From Persicaria tinctoria (lineage: Eukaryota; Streptophyta; Magnoliopsida; Caryophyllales; Polygonaceae): DNA of 64,000 nucleotides. The notes beneath the pieces were generated by a model, which made no database searches, was not told the DNA's origin, and saw only the letters and a list, made by a program, of their open reading frames with translations. Positions 1-10,599 of this stretch are shown piece after piece; positions within the stretch are counted from its first letter, which is position 1; each line of letters begins with the position of its first letter. A program made the translations under genes and the position numbers. Where the stretch lies: the NCBI GenBank assembly GCA_037127255.1, contig JBANSL010000013.1, positions 8,620,188 to 8,684,187 on the forward strand, given 5' to 3'.

Positions 1-87
<87 letters not shown>
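1..87. repeat. (AT)n microsatellite
   Basis: Uninterrupted AT dinucleotide run from the window edge, so its true length is unknown. It has no coding content. Confidence 0.97.
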
Positions 88-90
<3 letters not shown>

Positions 91-111
91 AAAGAGGTTT
101 AAATAGGACAA

Positions 112-190
112 GAGTTTATTCTAGCACAATTGGTCATAAGTAGGGAGGAGGATAGTGAACATCAAGGGTTCGATTCCCGTCACTTTCTCA
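112..190 (+). repeat. tRNA-derived SINE-like module
   Basis: A box-A-like stretch (tagcacaattggtc, about 122-135) is followed about 35 bases later by a perfect B-box-like ggttcgattcc (about 168-178). This is the internal Pol III promoter layout of tRNAs and plant SINEs. T-rich sequence follows. It cannot fold as a complete tRNA gene and has no clear target duplication, so it is called a SINE-like fragment. Confidence 0.45.
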
Positions 191-298
191 TTTTTAAATT
201 TTTTCCCCACCCTTCCCTTCTCATTTTTCAATTTTTTTTTAAATCTTAAGCAAGGCCGGGCTCGCTACAGCTGGGTCGTCGGCTCCCCGCCCTTGGCC

Positions 299-500
299 AC
301 CACCATCCAAATAACAGTGCTAATTAATTCAAAATTGTGCATAAATCTTTCCAATCTTGGCTGTATATATAGCCAACTAGCTTATTCCCAAACCCAAACG
401 ACCACCATCCAAATACCAGTGCTAATCAATTTAAAATTGTGCATAAATCTTTCCAATCTTGACTGTATATATACCCAACTAGCTTATTCCCAAATCCAAC
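299..500. repeat. Tandem duplication, two units of about 102 bp
   Basis: Two head-to-tail copies (299-400 and 401-500) both begin accaccatccaaata and both end in cttattcccaaa. They differ by scattered substitutions. An open frame across the pair merely reflects the repeat and is not a convincing gene. Confidence 0.9.
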
Positions 501-636
501 AGGCCAGCACCTGCATCACCCAGTGGTCACTACTCGCTCAGTCGCTCCTCCGGTTGGGTCGCCTGCCTTGTGAAATTTTTTTGAGCCCCCCCCTGGCCAG
601 ATTCCTGGCTCCGCCCCTGACTTCAACCATTGCTAT

Positions 637-3061
637 TTTTTTTTATCAAGTGGTAATAAATTAATTACATGATAGTTTGTGACCACTATACGAGGATGAA
701 GCTTCTTTTATTTTTCCCTCACAGAGAAAAATGAGCATCCTCTAAATTGGAAAGAAAGGCTTCAGATTTCAATTGATGCTGCACAAGGTCAGCTTGTTTA
801 GTAATACACTAGTTCAAACATTTTGCAACTATGAGTTACCTCTAATATGATTTCAATTTCCCAATGTTGTAGGACTGGAGTACTTACATAGTGCTTGTAG
901 ACCACCAATCATACACAGGGATATAAAACCCGAAAACATTCTATTGGATGAGATGGGGCATGCCAAGATAGCCGATTTCGGGCTCTCTAGATTTTTCACT
1001 ACTGATAGCCAGGGTGATGTTGTGTGGACTGATCTTGCAGGCACTCGGGGGTACCTTGATCCAGAGTACGTAAGACAGATTCTGGCAAGAAAGGAAATAG
1101 TTTGATTAAGGGTCGGATTCTGATTTTAAAATACTATTAATCGACAAATTCCATTTCCTTTAAATTCAGGTATTACCAGCCGATCAACATATTGAGCGAG
1201 AAAAGTGATGTTTACGCATTTGGAATTGTACTGTTGCAGCTGTTAATCAGGCAACCAACCATCGTCAAGAATACAAACTGTCAAGATGAAGATGACATTG
1301 AACACATCGTCGATTGGGTGTCTCCAAAGGTAGAGAGTGGAGACTGATGGCTCCCTTACTTTCCCTTGATGAAAAACATATGCTATAGTACTAATTTAAT
1401 TTATGCAGGATTGATAAAAGACAAAGGATAAGGTATTATGGCTTATACATATTGGGTATATATATATATTTTATTTTGTAGGTTAATATTATTTTTGGAC
1501 AAATATATGTTAGGTTAGTATTGTTTTCAATCTATCCTTATATATATTTTTCGAGTACAGCAAGATTAATTCCATCCATATATGCTTAGAATTAATTAAA
1601 TCTTTTTAGGCCTTTCATTTATATACATGTTCGGTTACAGCCATCCATATATTCAGATTTGATAGGACTAATGGATTTTATTTAGTTAAATATTATCTCA
1701 CATCTTTATTAGATTTTTTGGTTAAGAATATATTGGAGAATGTTTCTAGAATGTGTGTACAGGATATTCTCAAAACAAAATAATTTAAATTGAAGAGCAT
1801 AGGAGATCTCGGCCAGCAAGTACAGCATAGGAGATCTCAGCTCTAATTTAAATTGAAGAGCTGTACAAGTAATATATATAGCATGTATTTCGGCCAGCAA
1901 GTACAGCATAGGAGATCTTGGTTCTAATTCAAATTGAAGAGAAAAATAAGGAGTTGTACAAGTAATGAAGACAGTAGGGATCTCGGCCAGAAGTTGAATT
2001 CAAATGAAAGGAGGACTCAGCAACAGAATCTCCAATTTCAACAATTCAAAATTCTGTTACAACGTCTAAGGATTTGGAGAGGCAAAGAAATCAGCAATTT
2101 GTTAGAGCTATACGTTATAAAAGTCGAAGAAAGAACGTTCAGGACACACCTTCTGCAAGTCTTCAACGCGCACCAGAGAGCTCTCGAACTTACAGACACT
2201 ACTGCTGATTTCATTCGCTTTCTTTCTCTCTACTTTGTATTCAATTTATTATCTCTTGAGAGTTAGGAAGTTGTGAGCTTTATAGTTTAATTCAATCCCT
2301 GTTATACTAAGAGTATCTCATACTCAAACGTATCACACTTCGGTGTGACGAAGGGGACTTTTATTTCTCGATATCTTGGGTTGTCTAGATAGAAGCGAGG
2401 TAGGCTTCAGGATTAGAAGAGAGGCACTTCTTCTAGGTTGTATCTAGGACTCATAAGGACAGAGGAATAAAAGTTGTTGAATCCTACGGGTTGGATAACC
2501 CTAGGCGGGGACGTAGGCTGGTTTAGAGCCGAACCTCGTAAACAAGTCCTGTGTTATTTATTTCCTTATCAGCTTTTCTTACGTCTGATTAATTTGCAGA
2601 ACTGTCAAGGCACGAAAAAATTGATTCAAGATCTTGAGACTGAGTTCAAGGCCTTGAAACCTATTATCCAGCCCTTGAAGTTGCTTGCTCTACACAAGTT
2701 TGCGAAAAGCGTCTACTCTATTCAACCCCCCCCCCCCCCCTTCTAGAGTATCTGTCTCTTACTGTTAATTACTTTACGTACTCAATTCTTCAGAGACATC
2801 TTAGCCATAATTGACAAGAGGCTACAAGAAGACTTGATTGTTAACTCGGCGTGGAAGTTTTTGGAGATTGCCTTGGAATGTGTAAAAGGGACAGGTAAAG
2901 AGAGGCCGAGAATGAGTGAGATTCTAGTCGATCTCAAGGCGTGTTATGCATCAGAGGGATTCCATTACCAGGATGCTGCAGATGGTGTTGGTAAAGGGAA
3001 CCACGATATGAATTCAAATCAACCACCGGAGAGCATTATGTCTCTACCCATATCAAGATAG
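637..3061 (+). pseudogene. LRR receptor-like kinase pseudogene A (3' end only)
   Basis: This is a relative of the complete receptor kinase at 39657-47167 that retains only its last three exons: 725-787, 873-1065 and 1170-1344 continued at 2798-3061. Exon lengths of 63 and 193 nt equal those of the intact gene. The catalytic-loop motif [15 protein letters not shown] and the GTRGYLDPE activation segment are visible. Homology with the intact gene's intron begins near 637. Everything upstream (ectodomain, membrane segment, kinase N-lobe) is missing. A copia solo LTR splits the last exon, and its first three bases (tga, 1345-1347) act as an immediate stop after SGD. The 3' flank to about 3240 still resembles the intact gene's 3' flank; 3240-3430 shows nothing else. 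Confidence 0.93.
1345..2792 (+). mobile_element. Solo LTR, Ty1/copia type, inside pseudogene A
   Basis: The insert begins TG and ends CA and is flanked by the 5-bp target duplication gagac (1340-1344 and 2793-2797). Removing it rejoins the kinase exon exactly. No internal retroelement domains are present, so this is a solo LTR left by LTR-LTR recombination. Its right half (about 2230-2560) has the look of plant copia LTR leaders: cttcggtgtgacg, then an acgtaggctgg block followed by gaacctcgtaaaca. Repeats around 1800-1995 share the core ggagatctcggccag. A run of about 15 C lies at 2726-2740. Short open frames inside are not genes. Confidence 0.85.
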
Positions 3062-3429
3062 AATATTCTCATAATTTGAACAATACTCCAACCCTTTTTA
3101 GATTGCAATATTTCCATCACAGATTGTTGTCTTAATGGACAATGTCAACTTGGTTTTATACTACCAAATACTGTAATTAGCAGGTTGGTTGCAAGATTCG
3201 GTGGTTTTTTGTTTTAAAGAAATACATTGAAAGAATAAAAATAGGTATGATCGATCAGCCCGAATCAGAATTAATAGTTCATACAAAATCGATGAACCAA
3301 ATACTTTAGGGAGATGGACGTATGTACATTGACATGATCCTAGTTTTTAAGAAACTCAGTTTTTTTTTTATTATCGAAAATCGGAATTAGACCTGATATT
3401 TTGGACAGTCCAGAAATACATTGAAAAAT

Positions 3430-3605
3430 GGTTGTTTTGCATAAATATACCAACTTTGTGTGTGTGTGTAATCCGGTATTCGAACTCGGGACCAAGTTAT
3501 CAACTTTGTGTGTGTGTGTAATCCGGTATTCGAACTCGGGACCAAGTACCCCTATCCCGCACGCGTAAAGAACACCTGACCAACTGGGCAAGCTGGATTA
3601 TGTGA
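3430..3605 (-). repeat. Minus-strand SINE-like element with duplicated B-box segment
   Basis: On the minus strand, an A-box-like ttgcccagttggtca is followed by a B-box-like gagttcgaatacc and a (CA)n tail. The segment from cttggtcccgag through the (CA)n tail occurs twice in tandem, with a unit of about 59 bp. The layout matches a tRNA-derived SINE whose 3' half was duplicated. Target duplications were not identified. Confidence 0.5.
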
Positions 3606-3664
3606 TACTCAGTAACATTTATTATATATGGATTATTCCAGAAAACTAATATTATTAAAAAAAA

Positions 3665-3850
3665 CATTATCGTGTCATGTCGGATATCCGATAAGGGAAA
3701 AATCCCGATCCGAACACGATATGATTATTGTCGTGTTTTACCGTTTCGTGTCATAATCGTGTCGTATCTATATCATTTCGTGTTTTTTCGTATCGTATTT
3801 GTGCGGTTTCGTGTCATGTCAACCGTGTCGTATTTTTTTGCACAGCCCTA
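3665..3850. repeat. CGTGTC-rich degenerate repeat
   Basis: Irregular repetition of cgtgtcatgtcgg, cgtgtcgtatc and cgtgtcatgtc. It resembles the cccgacacg-type dispersed repeats common in plant genomes. The element family is not identified and it is not coding. Confidence 0.6.
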
Positions 3851-3859
3851 CATATTGTG

Positions 3860-5155
3860 GTTGATTCTAGGAAAAATATTAAAATAATATGTTATCATAG
3901 TTTATAGAAATTTATCATAAGTAACTATCTATATCTATTTTTTTTAATTGATAAAAAAAAAATTCAAAACTATTTCATAGTCATACTTACCAACAATATT
4001 ACAGTAATAGATAAATGTGCAGTATTTGATAGGTACTATTTTATTTATATCTATATTATTTTTGGGGGCCAAAATAAATTATTAAAAAATATTATATAGC
4101 CATAATATGTAGCAACAATCCATCAATGCAAAGATATTTTAGTAAACTACATATTAATAAAAAAATATTAAAATATTTTTAGAAATAAGCTATCTATTAA
4201 ATTACATGAGATTTAATTAACGATAGATTAGAAAAAAAATTACCTTATAAATGTGAATTTTATTTATGTATTGAGATATATAATCTAATTATAAGATATC
4301 TAAATTATGTAATATATGTCGAAGTAATTTTATTTATATCTGTATTATTTTTTTTATTAATATTATTTATTTATTTATTGGAACCTATCTAAATTATTTA
4401 TAATGTCATATTAACATATTGTCATGCATGGACGAGACCCGCACTAGTTTGATACGGTCATACGGAGTATAGTTTTGCAAAAAAAAAAGAAAAGAAATAA
4501 AACAAAACAAAAAGCTCACCCACAAAGCTCACCCACTAGTTTATGTTTCGTTTGTTTGTTGTGACGGGTTTCGGTCTACCGACTTGTCGGCCCTCGAGTT
4601 TCAGGTCTATCTGATCTCGAATTCTTACCTTGGTGGCGCCAAAACAAGTGCTTTTTCTTCCCGTCTATTTTGAAAGGGCTTAAGAGCTTATTTAATACAA
4701 GGATTATTAATAAGCATTTATGGTACGTAGGTAACCCTTATATTTTAATTCTCTCCTTGTAAAAACATTGAACCAGGGTGTGGGAAATTAACTCCTACTA
4801 CCTATATAGAGTATTATATCCCATTATAGAAGGAGTTTCGAACCTACAAATTAAAGATAGTAGCTTGTTTCACGCTTACAACAAAACATTGTGACACCAA
4901 AATTCAAAATATTATGTGTGAAATATGAGACGGGCCGTAAACGGGGGCAAACACGTGTCGGGTTACATTGATTTATTATTATTACTTTTGCGGTTATAAG
5001 GTCGGGATCCACCAACTTAACACAAAAGCTTAAGCTATTGTGTAGAGTTTCACCCTTCCTTATAACCCATCATTTTTACTCTTTTATAATCAATGTGGGA
5101 GAGACACTTCGATACCAAACCTCTCAACATTATGTGACATAAGAATACTTACTCG
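3860..5155. other. AT-rich intergenic sequence, no gene seen
   Basis: Mostly AT-rich DNA with short homopolymers. A block at 4425-4455 (catggacgagacccgcactagt region) looks like the edge of a common plant transposon, but no terminal repeats were confirmed. No exon-like coding stretch was recognised. Confidence 0.6.
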
Positions 5156-5322
5156 TGCATGACCGATGTTGCAAGAACTCCGGTACCTTGATCCAGAGTA
5201 AGATTGTGCTTCTCTTAGAAACAAAAAGAATTTTATATACTAATATAATTGTGGTTTAACACAAGAAATTTTTATGGCTTATGAATTCAGGTATTGCCAA
5301 CTGAACACATTTGATGTGTATG

Positions 5323-8300
5323 CACTGCTACATGTATCATCATTGATGACATTTGAAAGATGGCGTTTTTAATAAAATGTCATTGAAAATATCTTTTATG
5401 ACGTTTCAATATAAAAACGCTATAATTTTTAAGAACATAATTTATTTATGGCGTTTTACAAACGCTGTAAAATTTATGACGTTTAAAAAACGCCATATTT
5501 TTTTAATGTAAAATTTATAAAGTATTTTATGGCGTTTATAAAACGTCATAAAATGCATAGCGTTTACAAAACGTCATAAAATTGGGGCAATTTTTTCATT
5601 CTGAAAATTTGAACAACATTTAAAGCGGCAATAAAATTAATGAAAGGTAAAACCCTAAATCTGGCCCCTTTTCTATCGAGATACGCCTCTGTGCCTCACT
5701 GCTTTCTCCCTGAAAACACAGAAGGCAAAAATGGGGATCTATTGCCTCTCTCTAGATCTCTCGCCGAAAAGCTCTCCAATGGCCACCTTCTTGCCCAAAC
5801 TCAAGCAGCCAGAGGTGGCCTCCACTGCCAGCCTCCCTGCAAGCTTGAGCTCTTCGGAGCGCCTTTGAATATTCGACAACCACCTTCCTCAACGAAGTGC
5901 TCAATGGCGCCTCCTTCCTCGACGCTCGCGTCGTCGTTGACCAGAACTAAAGGGGAAGAAGCCCGGCTAGGCTGAGTTGGTCCAACGCTGTGAGTTCGAA
6001 TCCAACACCACTGCTTCAGATGCGAAGCTCGGACCCCTATCAACGCCAAATCCTCTCTCCGAGCCTCGATCTTTTCGGTTCATCGATATATTGGGTATAA
6101 ATTCTGGGATCCTTCTTTAATTAAACTTTGTTGATTTCATTCGGCTTGTGGTCATTTTGGTTTATTTAATTAAGATTATTGATTTCTTTCGTGATTCTTT
6201 ATATGAGCTTCGATTAGAGATTTATTCCTTATTATTGGGTTTGAACCCATGGATTGAGCTGGAATGCCTATCTGTAAACTGATAGATATAGACTTGGATG
6301 TACAAATTGGTTAATTAGGTAATGAAGTGAAATCGTTGTTGTCTTCACACATTGGTTGATCTTAATGAATCCACTGGCTAACTATTTTATAAAACAAATT
6401 AGTTAGTTGGAGTTAAATTCTAGGAGATGAAAACGGACTAATAAACCAATTAGTTATGACCTGAATTGTGTTATAGTTGACCGACTAACTATATTTAAAG
6501 GATTCGATCATGCTAGGTAGAGGAACAAGTCAGTAATTTAATAGATTGATTGTTGAAGAGTGGCTAAGTTAACAACCTATACTGAGAATTTTGTATGTCT
6601 TGATAATTGTAGATCCTTGAATCGAATAAGTTACTTGGTTAAGTTATACTGAGAATTATGCAAGGTTTCAATGAATTCGATGCAAGCTAGGGAGCTCAAG
6701 AAGAAAAGCATAGTTCAGGGCATAATTCAGGGTATACTAAAGTACAAAAGCACATTGTTTTGCAACTGACCAGACCAAGTTACAGTTCTGAAGAGGTTTG
6801 CGAAAACCAAGAGGTTGAGGAGAGTTCAAGTGTTAAACGAGGATCCGAAGAGGTTCAGTAGATTGCAATTGACCAAGCCATGGTACAAATCTGAAGAGGT
6901 TTACAATCTAGGTATTACTATATGAGAATTTTATTTCGATCAGCTCCATGTTAGTTGCTCTTTCTTGACTCTTCCTTTAGCTGATCATGTATACCATTTA
7001 CAATTTCTGATTTTTTTTCCAGTACGTGTGTGATTATCATCAAGATCAACTATTTGTTTTTTTGTCATTGCGTCTTCTATTTTGATGATTATGGATTTTG
7101 TAGGTGTGCTCAAAGTAGGATAAATGGAGATTGCTAATTTTCTAGAGAGATCAGGCTAATGGATATGCAACAGAAGAATGCAAATACGTTTATTAGGCCA
7201 TGTACGTTGTAGGCAGTAGTTCATTCCGTATCTTTATCAAATGCTTATAATCTTCCCAGATTTATATTCTGAATTTGTGTTTATGTTTTCATATTTCTTT
7301 GTGTGTTGTCTTACTACCTTGATAGGAAGAAATTATTCCTTATTGGCACTAATATGTGATAATGCCTTTGTTTTCATGACTTACCTTGATTTGTGAAAAA
7401 ATGCCATTTATTTATTCCTTTTCCCTTTATGTCATCAATGACTGAAAGAAAACTAGTTGAAACAATCTTTTTTTTTACAGTATGCTTGTACAAACTGCGT
7501 TCAGCGCTGGTGCAATGAGAAAAGGGATTTAACTTTGTGAGATATGTCATCCGGTATGCCATGCTTATTTCTTTGTCATGCTCATTCTTTCTATCTGTCA
7601 AGCTTCTTCATAGATGGATTGGTTTGTCATTCCATGTTGATTGCTTTTACAAGAGCTTTTTATGTTCTTAAACATATTTCTCTTGATAAGTAGCTTTTTA
7701 TATTGTTAAGATACTTATAATATATAAGCTCCAAATGAACCCTTATGTATCACATGAATTTTTATATGATATATTGTGATACTTATGTGATGCAAATGAA
7801 TTCTCGACCTTTGGGTACATATTGTGTTTGTAGCAACTTGCTGCTATGTTTAATGACCTTATTAAAAAGGGTGGATAATGTATTGCAACTTAAAACTTCA
7901 GTTACACATTCCTTTATATTTGGTTTGTCTAATTCCTTCCTTGGTGCCATTTCAAATGAATGTTTCATTTGTTGTTCTCTTCTGATTATAAGTTTATGTC
8001 CACATACAGACATATGACGGTTGGGGATGGATCAGCGGAAAGCGAATGTTCTCACAAGAGAATAATGTGATGACATCGATCGACTGGTTTATTTTTCTTG
8101 CTTGTTTCTTGAAGTTCCTTGTCTTTGAATGATTTGGTTTTTATTCGCTGTGGAACTAGAACATGTTATTGCTTAAGGCAATTTCTGAATTAAACGATCT
8201 TCTGAAAACCTTGATATGTAAATTTGTCATTTGTGGCCTTACTGTGAGAGTTTATTTCAATTAATTAGTTTATAAGTTTTTGTATGGTAGTATGGTTAGT

Positions 8301-8654
8301 TGAAATTTATGGCTTGCAGTGTCTATAACAACCGAGCAAGACATGCTTCTGGAGGTCCCTATGCTTCTAGAGAGCATAAGGACCTCGGTTTTTTTTTTAA
8401 ATAAATGAAATTCCATGGCGTTTTACAAACGCCATGGATTCGGTGGTTTTGAATTTTTTTTAAATATGAAAAAGAATTCATGGCGTTTTAAAAACGTCAT
8501 GGATGCCTTTTTCTACGACGTTTGTCAAACGCCATGAAAATATGGGTAAAAGCATGGCGTGGCCTTCGATGGCGTTCGGGCATGACGTTTAAAAACGCCA
8601 TCTTAATGCTTTTATGGCATTTTTCAAACGCCGTAAAAGGGTATGTTTCTAGTG
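5323..8654. mobile_element. CACTA-type DNA transposon A, no transposase seen
   Basis: The termini are imperfect inverted repeats: cactgctacatg at the left and the complement of cactagaaacat at the right. A 3-bp target duplication atg flanks them (5320-5322 and 8655-8657). Subterminal regions (5355-5580 and 8395-8640) carry many copies of a short motif, tggcgttttacaaacgcca and half-site variants, in both orientations. This is the arrangement of CACTA subterminal transposase-binding repeats. No CACTA transposase motifs were seen, so it is probably non-autonomous. The interior has a promoter-like GC-richer block near 5640-6060 and otherwise AT-rich intron-like DNA. Confidence 0.82.
5640..6060 (+). 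other. GC-richer exon-like block inside CACTA-A, unassigned
   Basis: Composition shifts sharply to GC-rich, codon-like sequence inside an AT-rich element. Beginning at the ATG at 5779, one frame reads MATFLPKLKQPEVASTA. After a frame shift near 5865 another reads EYSTTTFLNEVLNGASFLD. The pattern suggests the first exon of a captured host gene, broken by at least one frame shift. The source gene was not recognised. Confidence 0.4.
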
Positions 8655-9082
8655 ATGGCTTCAGTTCACAGTTGTACTCTTGTAATTGTTAACCGGGAAG
8701 AAATCATTAATCAAGCTAGGATCCCAACAATGAAGATCGCCACACTCATATCATAAACTGAGTGTCACCATTTGTTGAGAGCGGAGACATCATGGCGATA
8801 GTTGACAAGAAGGTACAAGGAGACTTCAATCTCAACTCGACATAGAAGTTTCTAGAGATAGCCATGGAGTGTGTGAAGCCGCCAGAGGACGACAGGCCGA
8901 GAATGAGTGAGGTAGTGGCGGATCTCAAGATGTGTTATATATGAATCTAAGAGATTTCATGAGCAAAGTCTTGCCGTTGGTATCGATGATGGGAATTACT
9001 ACATGAGTTCAAGCCAAGCACTCGAGAACACGAGCCTTGTGTAATTCAAGATAGAATTAACCTCAATGCAAGACGCTGTCTG

Positions 9083-9344
9083 TATGGACTATATGTGTGA
9101 TGTAGGTATGTGTAATGTAGGCTGTTAGAAATCGGTTATAGATTTGTTAGCTAGTGAGGTTAGATTGAGGTTAGTTTAGACCATGGTTAAGAGGTGTATA
9201 AATAGACAAATGTAAAGCTTGATCTAGTTACAGAAAATAAACAGAAAATTTTCCGAAACTCTCTCTTCCATTCATGGCGCCAAATACCTAGATCTAGGAA
9301 GATCTCGGTTGAGAACTTCAGCAACACCTTGCTTTAAGTTCATA
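9083..9344 (+). repeat. 5' LTR of copia element 1 (non-canonical termini)
   Basis: 262 bp, beginning tatggacta and ending aagttcata. The ends are TATG and CATA rather than TG and CA. The boundary is fixed by the gtctg target duplication and by the PBS starting directly afterward. A TATA-like tataaata lies at about 9198-9205. Confidence 0.88.
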
Positions 9345-9357
9345 TGGTATCATAGCC
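9345..9357 (+). other. Primer-binding site of copia element 1
   Basis: Tggtatcatagcc directly follows the LTR. It differs at one base from tggtatcagagc, the usual plant copia site complementary to initiator methionine tRNA. Confidence 0.8.
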
Positions 9358-9403
9358 TATCACGATTGATTGACATCGTGTAAGCTTGGTTTTGAATTGG
9401 AAG

Positions 9404-10410
9404 ATGGCAGAAAATCCAGTTACTGATGACGGCACACCGGAATCTTCATCGGCACTCAATGGAGGAAGGAACCTGGGAGCAAACTATGCGGATCCACTGT
9501 TTTTGTCCAACTCTGACCACCTCGGGATGCAGCTCGTGGCAACGCAATTCAATGGAAGGAATTTCCATAGCCGGAGACGAGCTGTACGGATGGTGCTGGG
9601 AGCCAAGATGAAGCTCGGATTCATCAACGACAAAGTGGAGAAGCCTTGCGAGATTCATGACGACTACGATCGCTGTCTTAGATGCGACTTCATGGTGACT
9701 AGCTGGATCATTAATTCCATGAAGTCAAATCTAGCTGAGCACTTTGTCTATGTCAATTCAGCGAAGGAACTCTAGGAAGAGATTCGTGAAAGGTTTGTAG
9801 AAGCTAATGCTCCATTGATCTACCAATTGAAGAAAGAAATAAGCGAGATTAAGCAGGAAAATCTTTCGATATCTGAATACTTTGGGAAAAGGAAGAAGGC
9901 TTGGGACGAATTATAGGAGATAGAACCATTTCCGATCTGTCTGTGTGGAGGATTGAAGGCTTGTTCATGTGCGATTTTGAAGAAATTGCTCGATCGAGAG
10001 GCTACCACCAAGTTAATGCAGTTCTTCATGGGACTCTCCGACACTTATGAAGGGATTCGCAGCAACATTTTGGCTATGGATCCCCTTCCATCCGTTAATC
10101 GGGCCTTCCACATGGTGATACAGATTGAGCGCCAAAAAGGAATCACTGGCGCAAATCTTACCTCTCATGAAGTTCTTGCTGCGAGAAACCTTGGAAACTC
10201 TGGATCTGGAGGATTCAAAGGAAATTCAAATAGCTCCGGAGCTGGTCCTTCTAGCAGCAAAGGAGGATCTACTCAAGTTGCCACAGGACAACCTTCGTTG
10301 TCCAACAACACCTCATGGAAAGGATCAGAACAGAAGAAGTGAGGACAGAAGATGGAGCTCTTCTGTAACTATTGCAAGGAGTGAGGACATGTTAAGGAAA
10401 CCTGCTTCAA
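9404..10410 (+). pseudogene. copia gag remnant
   Basis: Starts MAENPVTDDG. It includes the copia gag pattern of a capsid-like stretch (MKLGFIND, WIINSMK, LKKEISEIKQ, FFMGLSDTYEGIRSNI) followed by a zinc knuckle near 10365 (CNYC...GHVKETC). In-frame stops occur near 9775, 9918, 10342 and, within the knuckle, about 10383. In a functional element this would build the virus-like particle. Here it cannot give a full-length protein. Confidence 0.85.
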
Positions 10411-10599
10411 GTTGGTGGGGTTTCCGGATTGGTACAATGGCTCTAAGCGTCCACAAGAGAAGAAGATGGTAGCTACAGTTCAGGACATGGTGATGGATTC
10501 AACTCCTCTGACAGGAAGAGATCAGGCTGGTGGATTGCAGGACATGAAGCTGGTCAATGTTGTGGTTGCAGAAGTGATTAGAGCCATGAAAGGGAAAGG

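Larger units (their letters stand above)
5160..8944 (+). pseudogene. LRR receptor-like kinase pseudogene B, split by CACTA-A
   Basis: A second decayed kinase copy. The end of the penultimate exon (5160-5196, ending in TACCTTGATCCAGA and a GT donor) and the start of the last exon (5291-5322) are followed, after the CACTA element, by the rest of the last exon (8658-8944). The tail encodes VESGDIMAIVDKK, FLEIAMECVK and DDRPRMSEVVADLK, the kinase C-lobe end. There are frame shifts and stops, including one between NST and KFL, and a small deletion removes the LSEKS motif. It diverges from the intact gene more than pseudogene A does, for example CVKPPEDDRP against [10 protein letters not shown], so it comes from an older duplicate. 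Confidence 0.9.

Noticed and set aside
122..180. Possible tRNA gene (A and B boxes present)
   Set aside because: No complete cloverleaf or acceptor stem could be seen; better explained as a SINE-like fragment.
155..664. 169-codon plus-strand open frame near the window start
   Set aside because: It spans a SINE-like module, T-rich sequence and a tandem duplication, and has no protein-like composition.
1709..2746. Several frames inside the insert at 1345-2792
   Set aside because: They lie within a solo LTR defined by TG...CA ends and a gagac duplication.
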